Positions 35,936 through 45,525 of a stretch of 64,000 nucleotides of DNA are shown in pieces; the stretch's first letter is position 1, and each line of letters begins with the position of its first letter. The notes beneath the pieces are model-generated. The model was not told where the DNA came from, made no database searches, and saw nothing but the letters and a program-made list of their open reading frames with translations. Source of the DNA: Planococcus salinarum (GTDB taxonomy: Bacteria; Bacillota; Bacilli; Bacillales_A; Planococcaceae); contig NZ_VIFV01000010.1 of NCBI RefSeq assembly GCF_007004625.1, positions 1-64,000 of the forward strand. Reading direction: 5' to 3'. The translations under genes were made by a program, and so were the position numbers.

Positions 35936-37168
35936 ATGCTTAATTCCATTCGAATAATAGAAGAGAAAATCCGTCCACAATTGCAGGAGGCGGATGAAAC
36001 AGCATTTCTGAACCAGCAAAAAGTGCTGGCGGCATTCCACAGCCAGAAGGTAAGCGATCATCATTTCAATCCCTCCACCGGCTATGGCTATGATGACGAA
36101 GGAAGGGATACATTGGAAAGAGTCTATGCAGACGTATTCAGAGCGGAAGCCGCGCTTGTCCGTGCACAGATCATTTCCGGAACACACGCCATCACCATAT
36201 CCTTGTTCGGTGTCCTGCGTCCAGGTGACGAACTTTTATACATAACCGGCAAACCTTATGACACATTGGAGTCGATTGTCAGTGGCGGCGGCAAGGATAC
36301 CGGCTCATTGGAGGATTTCGGCATCAGTTATCGCCACATCGATTTGACCGGAGCCAATGGAATCGACTGGGATGAGGTCGGAAGCGCAATCAGCGAAAAG
36401 ACCAAAGTCATTGCCATTCAGCGCTCCAGGGGATATGATACACGCCCTTCATTTACGGTGGATGAAATTGAAGAAATGATAACAAGAATTCGCATACTGA
36501 AAAGGAATGCCATTGTTTTTGTCGACAATTGTTACGGAGAATTCGTCGAGGAGCGGGAGCCGATTGAAGCGGGAGCAGACCTGATCGCCGGTTCCCTCAT
36601 CAAAAATCCTGGCGGAGGGATGGCGAAAATCGGAGGCTACATAGCCGGAAGACGTGATTTGGTCGAAAAATGCGCTTACCGCATGACATCTCCGGGTATA
36701 GGAGGAGAGGCAGGAGCATCACTCAATACATTACCGGATATGTATCAGGGGTTCTTCATGGCACCGCATATCGTTTCGCAGGCTTTAAAAGGGGCAGTAT
36801 TCACCGCTGCACTCCTGGAAAAGGAAGGGATGAAGACCACTCCTCATTACAGCGATAAACGGACAGACCTGATTCAGTCAGTGTCGTTTGAAAACGCGGC
36901 ACAGATGATTGCATTTTGCCGTACAATCCAGGCAAGCAGCCCCGTTAACGCCCAATTTTTGCCGGAAGCCGCTTATATGCCCGGTTATGAGGACGATGTC
37001 ATCATGGCTGCAGGGACATTCGTTCAGGGCTCAAGCATCGAATTGACTGCGGATGGACCGATTCGGCCGCCTTATACTGCATTCATACAGGGCGGGCTGA
37101 CTTATGAACATGTAAAGATTGCAGTGATGACTTCAGTGGAATATTTAAAGAAAAATAATCTGATTTAA
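35936..37168 (+). CDS. ynbB: PLP-dependent methionine gamma-lyase family protein (YnbB)
   Basis: 410-residue fold-type I aminotransferase-like protein. Likely PLP lysine in AGSLIKNPGGGMAKIGG, with FVDNCYGEFVE before it. The family (aluminum resistance/Met_gamma_lyase) is conserved just upstream of glnR in Bacillales, but its true reaction is not established. ATG 35936 after ACGGAGAAA; an in-frame GTG at 35894 has no ribosome site. hflX and spoVK, usual upstream neighbours, are absent. Confidence 0.88.
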   Translation: MLNSIRIIEEKIRPQLQEADETAFLNQQKVLAAFHSQKVSDHHFNPSTGYGYDDEGRDTLERVYADVFRAEAALVRAQIISGTHAITISLFGVLRPGDELLYITGKPYDTLESIVSGGGKDTGSLEDFGISYRHIDLTGANGIDWDEVGSAISEKTKVIAIQRSRGYDTRPSFTVDEIEEMITRIRILKRNAIVFVDNCYGEFVEEREPIEAGADLIAGSLIKNPGGGMAKIGGYIAGRRDLVEKCAYRMTSPGIGGEAGASLNTLPDMYQGFFMAPHIVSQALKGAVFTAALLEKEGMKTTPHYSDKRTDLIQSVSFENAAQMIAFCRTIQASSPVNAQFLPEAAYMPGYEDDVIMAAGTFVQGSSIELTADGPIRPPYTAFIQGGLTYEHVKIAVMTSVEYLKKNNLI

Positions 37169-37184
37169 TTCCTTTTAATTTTCA

Positions 37185-37201
37185 TGTTATATTTTCTGAC
37201 A
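37185..37201 (+). promoter_or_regulatory. GlnR/TnrA operator
   Basis: TGTTATATTTTCTGACA is a full match to TGTNA-N7-TNACA, six bases upstream of the glnR -35. Expected to give nitrogen-dependent autorepression of glnRA. Confidence 0.88.
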
Positions 37202-37206
37202 TTCAT

Positions 37207-37235
37207 TTGACAGGAAACCTAACGCGTTATATACT
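37207..37235 (+). promoter_or_regulatory. glnRA promoter
   Basis: TTGACA (37207-37212), 17-base spacer, TATACT (37230-37235). Confidence 0.85.
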
Positions 37236-37268
37236 TATAAATGAAGTATGAGTTAAAGGATGAGCATT

Positions 37269-37652
37269 ATGACGAATCGCGTACGACGGACTATGCCGAT
37301 CCTGCCGATCAGCATAGTGATGCAACTTACAGAATTATCGGCCCGTCAAATCCGTTACTATGAAGAAAACGGATTAATAAGCCCAGCCCGGACAGAAGGA
37401 AACAAACGGATGTTTTCGCTGAATGATGTCGACGTCCTCTTCGAAATCAAGGATTTCTTGGATCAGGGGCTTAATATTGCAGGCATCAAGAAAATGTTTG
37501 AACTGAAAAATCAGCCGACGAACGTTATGGCTGAACCGAAAAATCTCAGTGATGATGAACTGCGGAGAATTTTCCGTGAAGAAATGATGACTGGGAAACT
37601 GAATGACAGACATGGACTTAGACAAGGTGATCTATCCCGGTTCTATCATTAG
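37269..37652 (+). CDS. glnR: Transcriptional repressor GlnR
   Basis: 127-residue MerR-family repressor of nitrogen genes. N-terminal HTH MQLTELSARQIRYYEENGLI and a C-terminal tail ending LRQGDLSRFYH. In B. subtilis this tail senses feedback-inhibited glutamine synthetase, which switches on DNA binding. ATG 37269 chosen for its spacing from AAAGGA (37256-37260); ATG 37260 is also in frame. Cotranscribed with glnA 39 bases downstream. Confidence 0.96.
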   Translation: MTNRVRRTMPILPISIVMQLTELSARQIRYYEENGLISPARTEGNKRMFSLNDVDVLFEIKDFLDQGLNIAGIKKMFELKNQPTNVMAEPKNLSDDELRRIFREEMMTGKLNDRHGLRQGDLSRFYH

Positions 37653-37691
37653 GATTGGGTTTTATAAAACTTATAGGAGAGTGAAGAGAGC

Positions 37692-39026
37692 ATGGGCAAG
37701 TATTCAAAAGAAGACATTCAAAGGTTAGTAAAAGAAGAGGATGTAAACTTTATCCGCCTTCAATTCACCGATATTCTTGGAATTATTAAAAACGTTGAAA
37801 TCCCAACTTCGCAGCTTGAAAAAGCACTGGACAATAAAATGATGTTCGACGGATCGTCAATCGACGGATTTGTGCGAATCGAAGAATCAGATATGTATCT
37901 GTTTCCCGATCTTGATACATGGGTTGTATTCCCTTGGATTACAGGGAAAGGGAAAGTGGCTCGTTTAATCTGTGACATCTATAATGCGGATGGAACTCCA
38001 TTCGCCGGAGATCCACGCACTAACTTGAAGCGGGTTCTGAAAGAAATGGAAGAGCTTGGATTCACACACTTCAATTTGGGGCCTGAGCCGGAATTCTTCC
38101 TGTTCAAACTTGACGAAAGAGGAGAACCTTCTCTTGAACTGAATGACCATGGCGGATACTTTGACCTTGCACCAATGGATCTTGGTGAAAACTGCCGTCG
38201 CGACATCGTTTTGGAACTGGAAGAAATGGGCTTTGAAATTGAAGCTTCCCACCACGAAGTGGCACCGGGCCAGCACGAAATCGATTTTAAATACGCAGAC
38301 GCGATCAAAGCTTGTGACGATATCCAGACATTCAAATTGGTTGTTAAAACGATTGCAAGAAAACACGGTCTTCATGCTACATTCATGCCGAAACCGTTAT
38401 TCGGTGTAAATGGTTCCGGTATGCATATGAACGTTTCATTGTTCAACGGCAAGGAAAATGCTTTTCTTGATGAAGACGGCGACATGAAGCTAAGTGAAAC
38501 AGCATTTCACTTCATGGCAGGAATCCTTGAGCACGCACAAGGTTTCACCGCTGTAACGAATCCAACAGTGAACTCTTATAAACGTTTGGTGCCTGGATAT
38601 GAAGCACCATGCTACGTAGCATGGTCGGGACAGAACCGCAGTCCGCTTATCCGTATTCCAGCTTCACGCGGACTTTCGACTCGCGTTGAAGTAAGATCTG
38701 TCGATCCTGCTGCTAATCCTTACCTTGCAATGGCTGTTCTGCTTGGTGCTGGACTTGACGGGATCAAACGTAAATTGACTCCGCCAAAACCAGTTGACCG
38801 CAACATCTATGCGATGAACAAAAAAGAGCGTCAAGCTGTAGGTATCGAAGATTTACCAGGCACTTTGTATGCAGCATTGCAGGAATTGCAGGCAGATGAA
38901 GTGATGATCGAATCTCTTGGTGAACACATTCTTAAGAACTTTGTGGAAGCGAAGGAAATCGAATGGGATATGTTCAGAACTTCTGTCCACCCATGGGAAC
39001 GCGAACAGTATTTGAAAATGTATTAA
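37692..39026 (+). CDS. glnA: Glutamine synthetase, type I-alpha
   Basis: ATP-dependent synthesis of glutamine from glutamate and ammonia; dodecamer. 444 residues, length of the Gram-positive GSI-alpha class lacking the adenylylation region. Signatures [32 protein letters not shown] and [20 protein letters not shown] 37692 after AGGAGAGTGA. The feedback-inhibited enzyme is the expected partner of GlnR. Confidence 0.99.
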   Translation: MGKYSKEDIQRLVKEEDVNFIRLQFTDILGIIKNVEIPTSQLEKALDNKMMFDGSSIDGFVRIEESDMYLFPDLDTWVVFPWITGKGKVARLICDIYNADGTPFAGDPRTNLKRVLKEMEELGFTHFNLGPEPEFFLFKLDERGEPSLELNDHGGYFDLAPMDLGENCRRDIVLELEEMGFEIEASHHEVAPGQHEIDFKYADAIKACDDIQTFKLVVKTIARKHGLHATFMPKPLFGVNGSGMHMNVSLFNGKENAFLDEDGDMKLSETAFHFMAGILEHAQGFTAVTNPTVNSYKRLVPGYEAPCYVAWSGQNRSPLIRIPASRGLSTRVEVRSVDPAANPYLAMAVLLGAGLDGIKRKLTPPKPVDRNIYAMNKKERQAVGIEDLPGTLYAALQELQADEVMIESLGEHILKNFVEAKEIEWDMFRTSVHPWEREQYLKMY

Positions 39027-39032
39027 GAGAGA

Positions 39033-39066
39033 AAAGCGTTGGGGCCTGGGCCTCAACGCTTTTTTT
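39033..39066 (+). terminator. Terminator after glnA
   Basis: AAGCGTTG (39034-39041) / CAACGCTT (39054-39061) with internal GGCC pairing and T6. Confidence 0.9.
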
Positions 39067-39286
39067 GGGTATCTAACCCCGGAACGTGGCAAGAGCGATA
39101 AAGGAAACGCCGGTTTCTTTCTATACATCTTCTTTATATAGGGGAACAATCTGATGGAGACGGTAACTCACAGGCAGAAACTACCTGATTTGCCAGCCGG
39201 TCAAGAGGAAGCGGTACCGCAGCCCAGATTCGAATGAATCGAAAGAAGTTTAGAATGAATATTATAATAGTGATATATAAATTTAT

Positions 39287-39311
39287 GGTTAGTAAATTTA
39301 TATTGGGGTAT
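39287..39311 (+). promoter_or_regulatory. Possible sigma-B type promoter for a small gene
   Basis: GGTTAG (39287-39292), 13-base spacer, GGGTAT (39306-39311), compared with the general-stress consensus GTTTAA-N12-15-GGGTAT. The -10 is perfect, the -35 weak. The surrounding 328-bp gap (39067-39394) is otherwise AT-rich with no gene; a TATAAT at 39263-39268 lacks a -35. Confidence 0.3.
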
Positions 39312-39394
39312 AAACAAATAAGGCTTCAATTTAATAACTCGTACTGAATTTTCTTTGGTATTTTTTCAAGGAGGATTTTGTGGGAGGTGATTAA

Positions 39395-39595
39395 ATGGCC
39401 AAAATACAAGGTGTTGAAAATTTGCTGGTTTACTTGGATTCAGTGGGTTACCCACTGTCAGAACAGCAGATCAATGAGTTTCTATTGGCTAGAAAGATTC
39501 CTCATAGCAAACCGTTTGGCAAATTGATCGTATTTGATCGCTCCCACATTGAATGGTGGGTGGCAATGCAACGGAAAAATGATTCATTAACTTAA
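39395..39595 (+). CDS. Small protein with excisionase/HTH_17-like pattern
   Basis: 66 residues. The segment LSEQQINEFLLARKIP ... FGKLIVFDRSHIEWWV follows the pattern of excisionase-family winged helix proteins: helix, GKLP-like turn, GG-RFDRxxLxxWL strand-helix. The second helix is shorter than usual. ATG 39395 has a strong ribosome site (GGAGGTGATT at 39381-39390). Closed by a terminator at 39610. DNA binding is inferred from pattern only; no neighbouring phage genes were seen. Confidence 0.65.
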   Translation: MAKIQGVENLLVYLDSVGYPLSEQQINEFLLARKIPHSKPFGKLIVFDRSHIEWWVAMQRKNDSLT

Positions 39596-39609
39596 CATGC
39601 TTTGTGCGC

Positions 39610-39654
39610 AAAACTCCGTACCCGCCTGAAATTTAGGGCAGTACCGGAGTTTTT
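39610..39654 (+). terminator. Terminator after the small HTH-like gene
   Basis: AAAACTCCG (39610-39618) / CGGAGTTTT (from 39645) with T run. Confidence 0.75.
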
Positions 39655-39764
39655 GTGTGCAAGAGAAATGCTGGGCCCATATTTTCTTCGAAATTCGGTC
39701 TGCTTGAATAATTATGCTAAACTGGAAGTGAGAGATGGAAACAGTCTACAGGGAGGGGAATTGC

Positions 39765-39959
39765 ATGAAAACATTTCAGGTCGAGTTCTATTTTGATCAG
39801 GGCAATACATTGACACATTATGTGAAAGCTACAAGCAAAGAATCTGCCTTGAGCAGCATACCGACAAACGGCACTTATGAATTCCAAAATGGAGAGAACA
39901 GAAACAATTACCGGATCACGGTCAACCTGGTCAAATATATTATCGTTTCAGAATTATAA
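39765..39959 (+). CDS. Small hypothetical protein, 64 residues
   Basis: Not recognised. ATG 39765 sits 4 bases after a strong AGGGAGGGGAA ribosome site. The product (MKTFQVEFYFDQGNTLTHYV...) alternates polar and hydrophobic residues as expected for a small beta-rich domain, with no membrane helix or cysteine. It has its own terminator and is bounded by terminators on both sides, so it is an independent unit. Function unknown. Confidence 0.65.
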   Translation: MKTFQVEFYFDQGNTLTHYVKATSKESALSSIPTNGTYEFQNGENRNNYRITVNLVKYIIVSEL

Positions 39960-39986
39960 TCACATCAGCAAGACGAATTACTGTGA

Positions 39987-40017
39987 AAAAAAGCGCTGCA
40001 AGTTGCAGCGCTTTTTT
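39987..40017 (+). terminator. Terminator after the 64-residue gene
   Basis: AAGCGCTGCA (39991-40000) / TGCAGCGCTT with T6. Confidence 0.9.
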
Positions 40018-40099
40018 GCGGCGGAATTTTCATATGCATACTGAATTGCCCGGCAGAAAGGTGTTTGTAACTAGGATCAGGTAGACGAGGGGGAGAAGC

Positions 40100-40846
40100 A
40101 TGGATTATAAAGGATCAAGTGTGTATGAGGAACGGGATTTTTTGGAGAACTTCCTGAAACGGCGTTCGCGTAAAGACAGTCCGAACAATGCTATTGAAGG
40201 TCCGGCGATTGATTTGTTACTGGCATCAGTCGAAGGGGCTGATATCCTAGATCTGGGCTGCGGAGACGGGACGTACGGCAATGAATTGCTTGCCAGGGGA
40301 GCGGGCTCTTATACCGGAGTGGAAGGTGCTGCTGCAATGGTGGAGCTGGCGGCCAGTCGTTTGCTAAGTCCAAAAGGCGCAGTAATCCATTCCAGTTTGG
40401 AGAACTTTGAATATCCGGCAAACAGGTATGATGTTGTGCTGTCGCGAATGGTCATTCATTACATCGACAACATTGAAAAGTTGTTTGCCTCCATCAGCCA
40501 AACGATGAAGAAAGAGGGGAAATTCGTCTTCAGTGTCCAGCACCCGCTGATAACTGCATCTTTTGCAAGCAAAATCGATGGTGATAAGAGGGGAAACTGG
40601 CTTGTGGATGATTACTTTATACAGGGCGAACGGCAGGAACCCTGGATTGGAAAAACAGTTGTGAAATATCATCGGAGCATTGAAACGTATTTCGGTGCTT
40701 TGAGTTCTGCCGGATTTATGGTGGAAGCCCTGCAGGAAGGGCAACCGAAGCCGGAGAATTTTGCTGACAGCGGGGAATTCGAACGGCGAACACGGATTCC
40801 GGTAGTGCTGATCTTTTCTTGCCGCATAGCCGAGGATGGCCAATAG
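40100..40846 (+). CDS. Class I SAM-dependent methyltransferase
   Basis: 248 residues. Motif I ILDLGCGDGTYG (about residues 50-61), acidic VEG after strand 2, DVVLSRMVIHYI as motif II/III, and FSVQHPL post-motif. It belongs to the small-molecule methyltransferase superfamily; the substrate cannot be read from sequence. ATG 40100 after CGAGGGGGAGAAG. Bounded by terminators; converges on lexA. Confidence 0.85.
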   Translation: MDYKGSSVYEERDFLENFLKRRSRKDSPNNAIEGPAIDLLLASVEGADILDLGCGDGTYGNELLARGAGSYTGVEGAAAMVELAASRLLSPKGAVIHSSLENFEYPANRYDVVLSRMVIHYIDNIEKLFASISQTMKKEGKFVFSVQHPLITASFASKIDGDKRGNWLVDDYFIQGERQEPWIGKTVVKYHRSIETYFGALSSAGFMVEALQEGQPKPENFADSGEFERRTRIPVVLIFSCRIAEDGQ

Positions 40847-40887
40847 AGAGGAACTGCGCAATGCTGCAAAACCCATATGAAATGCAA

Positions 40888-40921
40888 AGAGCCCAGCGGA
40901 AATTTTCCTCTGGGCTCTTTT
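40888..40921. terminator. Bidirectional terminator, methyltransferase / lexA
   Basis: AGAGCCCAG / CTGGGCTCT hairpin with T run on the plus side and A-rich flank on the other, between convergent genes. Confidence 0.85.
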
Positions 40922-40931
40922 ATATTTGGAA

Positions 40932-41552
40932 TCAGTGTATTTGACGGTACACGCCGACAACTTTACCCAGAATGGATACCGAGTCAACGATGATAGGGTC
41001 CATGGAAGAGTTTTCAGGTTGGAGCCGGAAATAGTTCTCTTCCCGGAAAAAGCGTTTGACAGTTGCTTCATCTTCCTCGGTCATCGCAACGACAATATCT
41101 CCGTTATTGGCTGTCTGCTGCTGTTTGACGATAACGTAATCGCCATTCAGAATGCCAGCTTCAATCATACTTTCACCCATGATTTCAAGCATGAAGATAT
41201 GGTCATCTTCTGTGCCGTAGCTTTGTGGGAGGGGAAAATACTCCTCAACATTTTCAATGGCCGTAATCGGCTGGCCAGCCGTTACTTTACCGATAAGCGG
41301 CACATGCAGAACCGGACTTTTGTCGATTAAGGCTTCATCAGTGGAAATGACTTCGATGGCTCTTGGCTTGGTAGGGTCACGTCTGATCAGGCCTTTGCTC
41401 TCCAAACGGGCCAGGTGGCCGTGGACAGTAGAACTGGAAGCCAGCCCAACTGCTTCTCCGATTTCGCGTACGGAAGGTGGATAACCCTTTTCACGCACTT
41501 CATCTTTAATGAAAGTCAGAATGTCTTCTTGGCGTTTTGATACTTTTTTCAA
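40932..41552 (-). CDS. lexA: SOS repressor LexA
   Basis: 206 residues: winged HTH ([27 protein letters not shown] as helices 2-3), Ala-Gly autocleavage site in VTAGQPI, and catalytic serine in GESMIEAGI with lysine in [13 protein letters not shown] at 41552 (minus) is preferred because AAAGAGGTG lies at the right distance and the protein then begins MKKVSKRQ, like B. subtilis MTKLSKRQ; GTG at 41561 is the alternative. Divergent from yneA, with LexA boxes between. Confidence 0.97.
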   Translation of the reverse strand: MKKVSKRQEDILTFIKDEVREKGYPPSVREIGEAVGLASSSTVHGHLARLESKGLIRRDPTKPRAIEVISTDEALIDKSPVLHVPLIGKVTAGQPITAIENVEEYFPLPQSYGTEDDHIFMLEIMGESMIEAGILNGDYVIVKQQQTANNGDIVVAMTEEDEATVKRFFREENYFRLQPENSSMDPIIVDSVSILGKVVGVYRQIH

Positions 41553-41594
41553 CAGTTTCACCTCTTTGGGTTAAAATTCATATTTTCTAATTTA

Positions 41595-41623
41595 ATTATA
41601 TCAACTTGGTTAATGAAATGCAA
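41595..41623 (-). promoter_or_regulatory. lexA promoter (minus strand)
   Basis: Read on the minus strand: TTGCAT (41623-41618), 17-base spacer, TATAAT (41600-41595). Confidence 0.8.
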
Positions 41624-41634
41624 ACATAGGTTCG
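41621..41634 (-). promoter_or_regulatory. LexA box at lexA
   Basis: CGAACCTATGTTTG on the minus strand matches the CGAACRNRYGTTCG consensus at 12 of 14 positions and overlaps the lexA -35, fitting autorepression. Confidence 0.75.
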
Positions 41635-41643
41635 AATTTTCGG

Positions 41644-41672
41644 TTGACAAAAACACTTGTTCGCATTAATAT
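41644..41672 (+). promoter_or_regulatory. yneA promoter
   Basis: Consensus TTGACA (41644-41649), 17-base spacer, TAATAT (41667-41672). Confidence 0.65.
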
Positions 41673-41700
41673 AAGAACATACATTCCGAACACACATTCC
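41650..41700 (+). promoter_or_regulatory. Cluster of LexA boxes at yneA
   Basis: Three weaker matches to CGAACRNRYGTTCG: AAAACACTTGTTCG (41650-41663, 11/14), AGAACATACATTCC (41674-41687, 11/14) and CGAACACACATTCC (41687-41700, 12/14). They cover the spacer and start region of the yneA promoter, like the multiple boxes of the B. subtilis lexA-yneA intergenic region. Confidence 0.7.
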
Positions 41701-41716
41701 AGGAGGCGGTTATTTT

Positions 41717-42684
<968 letters not shown>

Positions 42685-42741
42685 ATTCTTGCACTTGCCT
42701 TTCAATTTTTATACCATATGAAAGTAGAAAGGCGGATGTAT

Positions 42742-42975
42742 ATGTTAGTACCTGATAAAATGAACCGAATAAATGAACTTGCGAAAAAATCCAAGACTGC
42801 CGGTTTATCCGTTGAGGAAGCCAGGGAGCAAAGCTCTTTGAGGCAGGAGTATTTGGAGACATTCCGCAAGACGATGCGGGGCACAATTGAAAATGTTACT
42901 GTCATTGATCCAAACGGAGATGATGTTACTCCGGAAAAGGTCAAAAATAGCCGGGAGAATAAGTATTTGAATTAA
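42742..42975 (+). CDS. ynzC: DUF896 family protein YnzC
   Basis: 77-residue helical protein: MNRINELAKKSKTAGLSVEE, then LRQEYLETFRKTMRGTIENV and VIDPNGDDVTPEK, the DUF896 signature. ATG 42742 lies 6 bases after GAAAGGCGG; ATG 42718 and 42736 are poorer. Function unknown. End of the yneA operon; the terminator stem includes its last codons. Confidence 0.92.
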   Translation: MLVPDKMNRINELAKKSKTAGLSVEEAREQSSLRQEYLETFRKTMRGTIENVTVIDPNGDDVTPEKVKNSRENKYLN

Positions 42976-42992
42976 TACTTATTCTCTTTTTC
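42955..42992 (+). terminator. Terminator after ynzC
   Basis: GAGAATAAGTATT (42955-42967) / AATACTTATTCTC (42974-42986) plus T run. Confidence 0.85.
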
Positions 42993-43062
42993 GTTGTATT
43001 CTTTTCTATTGTTGACTAAACTAGAAAAGGAGAAAATTTTTTGTATCAGAGAGGATGTTACG

Positions 43063-45063
43063 ATGTCGAACCATACAGATCAACTTGCAGTAACTACTAT
43101 TCGCACACTTTCCATCGATGCGATTGAAAAAGCGAATTCCGGTCATCCCGGATTGCCTATGGGCGCAGCACCAATGGCTTATACCTTGTGGACCAAGCAC
43201 ATGAATCATAATCCGAAAAACCCGGATTGGTTCAACCGTGACCGATTTGTATTGTCGGCGGGCCACGGCTCGATGCTTCTATACAGTTTGCTTCATTTGA
43301 GCGGTTACGGACTTGAAATGGACGAAATCAAGAATTTCCGTCAATGGGATTCCAAAACTCCGGGTCATCCGGAATACCACCACACAACAGGAGTGGAAGC
43401 GACAACCGGACCGCTTGGACAGGGTATCGGTATGGCAGTCGGCATGGCTATGGCTGAAAAACACCTCGCAGCAACATATAATAAAGACAATATGGATATC
43501 GTCGATCACCACACTTTCGCTCTTTGCGGAGATGGAGATCTGATGGAAGGTGTCGCAGGCGAAGCGATTTCACTTGCAGGCCATCTGAAACTGGATAAAC
43601 TGGTAATTCTTTATGACAGCAACGATATATCGCTTGATGGCGACCTCAGCATGAGTTTTTCCGAAGATATCCGGAAACGCTTTGAATCATACGGATGGAA
43701 TTATCTGCGTGTTGAAGACGGCAATGAATTGGATGATCTGTCAGCGAAGATTGCAGCTGCCAAATCAAATTCAGACAAACCGACTTTGATCGAAGTGAAA
43801 ACCGTCATCGGCTACGGCGCACCGAACAAATCCGGTAAAGCGGACGCGCACGGTGCACCTCTGGGTGAAGACGAGATGAAACTGGTCAAGGAAGCTTATG
43901 AATGGACGTTTGATAAAGATTTCCACGTGCCGGAAGAAGTCTATGAAACTTTCCAACAGGCGACAGAAGAGCTTGGCGGCAAAGCGGAAGCTGAATGGAA
44001 CAAACTTTTCGAACAATACGAATCCGAGCATCCGGAATTGGCCGAGCAGCTGAAAGCCGCGATTCGCGGAGATCTTCCTGAAGGCTATGATGCTGAATTC
44101 CCGGAATACGAAGTAGGCAAAAAGCAGGCAACTCGCGCTTCATCAGGTGATATGGTCAATGCAATTGCCAAAACCGTCCCTTCATTCTTTGGAGGAAGTG
44201 CGGATCTTGCCGGTTCAAACAAAACAAATATCAAAGGCGGCGGAGATTTCGACGCAGAAAATGCGGCTGGCCGCAATATCTGGTTCGGCGTACGCGAATT
44301 CGCAATGGGAACTGCTTTGAATGGCATGGCCCTTCATGGAGGCTTGCATGTGTTCGGCGGTACGTTCTTCGTATTCAGCGATTATGCGCGTCCGGCAATT
44401 CGTTTGTCGGCACTGATGGGCTTGCCGGTTACGTACGTCTTTACCCATGACAGTGTTGCTGTTGGTGAAGATGGACCAACACATGAACCTGTTGAACATT
44501 TGGCATCTCTTCGTGCTATGCCGAACTTGAATGTAATCCGCCCGGCTGATGCCAACGAAACCAAACAAGCCTGGAAATTGGCGCTTACAGCAAAATCACA
44601 CCCTACTTTATTGGTGCTTTCACGTCAGGACCTGCCAGTGCTTGAACAGACAGGCGAGCTTGCAGCAACAGGAGTGGAAAAAGGTGCTTATGTCGTATCA
44701 GGTGTTGAAAATCCGCAGGCGATTTTACTTGCTACCGGTTCTGAAGTGAGTTTGGCCGTTGAAGCTCAAAAGCAGTTGGCTGAAGAGAATATTTCAGTAT
44801 CTGTGGTTTCCATGCCATCATGGGACCGTTTTGAGAAGCAGGATAAAGAATACAAACAATCAGTAATTCCTCCGACAGTGAAAAAACGCCTTGCCATTGA
44901 AATGGGATCATCGTTCGGATGGGACCGCTACATTGGAGAAGAAGGCGATATTCTTGCGATTGACCGATTTGGAGCAAGTGCTCCCGGCCAGCGCGTCATG
45001 GAAGAATTCGGATTTACACCGGATAATGTAGCAGCAAAAGTTAAGAAATTGATCAACGGTTAA
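43063..45063 (+). CDS. tkt: Transketolase
   Basis: Thiamine-diphosphate enzyme of the non-oxidative pentose phosphate pathway. 666 residues with [12 protein letters not shown] near the N-terminus, ThDP motif GDGDLMEG...DSNDISLDG, and [22 protein letters not shown] 43063 after AGAGAGGATG. It supplies and uses the pentose phosphates released by DeoB/Pdp, encoded elsewhere in the window. Confidence 0.98.
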   Translation: MSNHTDQLAVTTIRTLSIDAIEKANSGHPGLPMGAAPMAYTLWTKHMNHNPKNPDWFNRDRFVLSAGHGSMLLYSLLHLSGYGLEMDEIKNFRQWDSKTPGHPEYHHTTGVEATTGPLGQGIGMAVGMAMAEKHLAATYNKDNMDIVDHHTFALCGDGDLMEGVAGEAISLAGHLKLDKLVILYDSNDISLDGDLSMSFSEDIRKRFESYGWNYLRVEDGNELDDLSAKIAAAKSNSDKPTLIEVKTVIGYGAPNKSGKADAHGAPLGEDEMKLVKEAYEWTFDKDFHVPEEVYETFQQATEELGGKAEAEWNKLFEQYESEHPELAEQLKAAIRGDLPEGYDAEFPEYEVGKKQATRASSGDMVNAIAKTVPSFFGGSADLAGSNKTNIKGGGDFDAENAAGRNIWFGVREFAMGTALNGMALHGGLHVFGGTFFVFSDYARPAIRLSALMGLPVTYVFTHDSVAVGEDGPTHEPVEHLASLRAMPNLNVIRPADANETKQAWKLALTAKSHPTLLVLSRQDLPVLEQTGELAATGVEKGAYVVSGVENPQAILLATGSEVSLAVEAQKQLAEENISVSVVSMPSWDRFEKQDKEYKQSVIPPTVKKRLAIEMGSSFGWDRYIGEEGDILAIDRFGASAPGQRVMEEFGFTPDNVAAKVKKLING

Positions 45064-45070
45064 TTTTTGG

Positions 45071-45098
45071 CGGGAGCGAACTTGCTCCCGTTTTTCTT
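45071..45098 (+). terminator. Terminator after tkt
   Basis: CGGGAGC (45071-45077) / GCTCCCG (45084-45090) plus T5. Confidence 0.88.
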
Positions 45099-45186
45099 TT
45101 TTCTTATTATGGTCAGTGCGCCTGTTTTATAGTATAATTTTTTGGGTGCACTATTATATTTAAGCAACACGAGGGAGGTAATAAAT

Positions 45187-45429
45187 TTGGATACATGGAT
45201 CTGGATCACAATCGTTATTTTCGCTTTGCTCGCAGGTGTTGCTCTTGGATTCTTCATCGCACGCCGTTACATGATGAAGTATTTGCAGGACAATCCACCG
45301 ATTAACGAAGAAATGTTACGCATCATGATGATGCAAATGGGACAAAAACCATCTCAGAAAAAAATCAATCAAATGATGGCTCAAATGAATAAAGCGTCTA
45401 CTAAGCCTGGGAAACCGGCTAAAAAATAA
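45187..45429 (+). CDS. yneF: UPF0154 membrane protein YneF
   Basis: 80 residues with one N-terminal helix (about 3-25, [21 protein letters not shown]) followed by [21 protein letters not shown] and a Met/Gln/Lys-rich tail, the UPF0154 signature. TTG 45187 after GAGGGAGGT (45170-45178); an upstream in-frame reading has no ribosome site. Function unknown; conserved downstream of tkt. Confidence 0.92.
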   Translation: MDTWIWITIVIFALLAGVALGFFIARRYMMKYLQDNPPINEEMLRIMMMQMGQKPSQKKINQMMAQMNKASTKPGKPAKK

Positions 45430-45455
45430 AAAGCACTCAGCTGAGTGCTTTTTTT
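45428..45455 (+). terminator. Terminator after yneF
   Basis: AAAGCACTCAG/CTGAGTGCTTT perfect palindrome with T8. Confidence 0.88.
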
Positions 45456-45487
45456 ATATGCTTTATTAAAAAATAATATTATTATGT

Positions 45488-45525
45488 AATCTTGAAGGTG
45501 GTCAAATGACACCTTCAAGATTTTT
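45488..45525. terminator. Terminator at the end of the hydrolase gene
   Basis: AATCTTGAAGGTG (45488-45500) / CACCTTCAAGATT (45510-45522) with A/T flanks; it overlaps the 3' end of the minus-strand hydrolase gene and can act in both directions. Confidence 0.7.

Noticed and set aside
42994-43062. 23-codon extension of tkt
   Set aside because: Overlaps the ynzC terminator; AGAGAGGATG before ATG 43063 and the family N-terminus support the shorter form.
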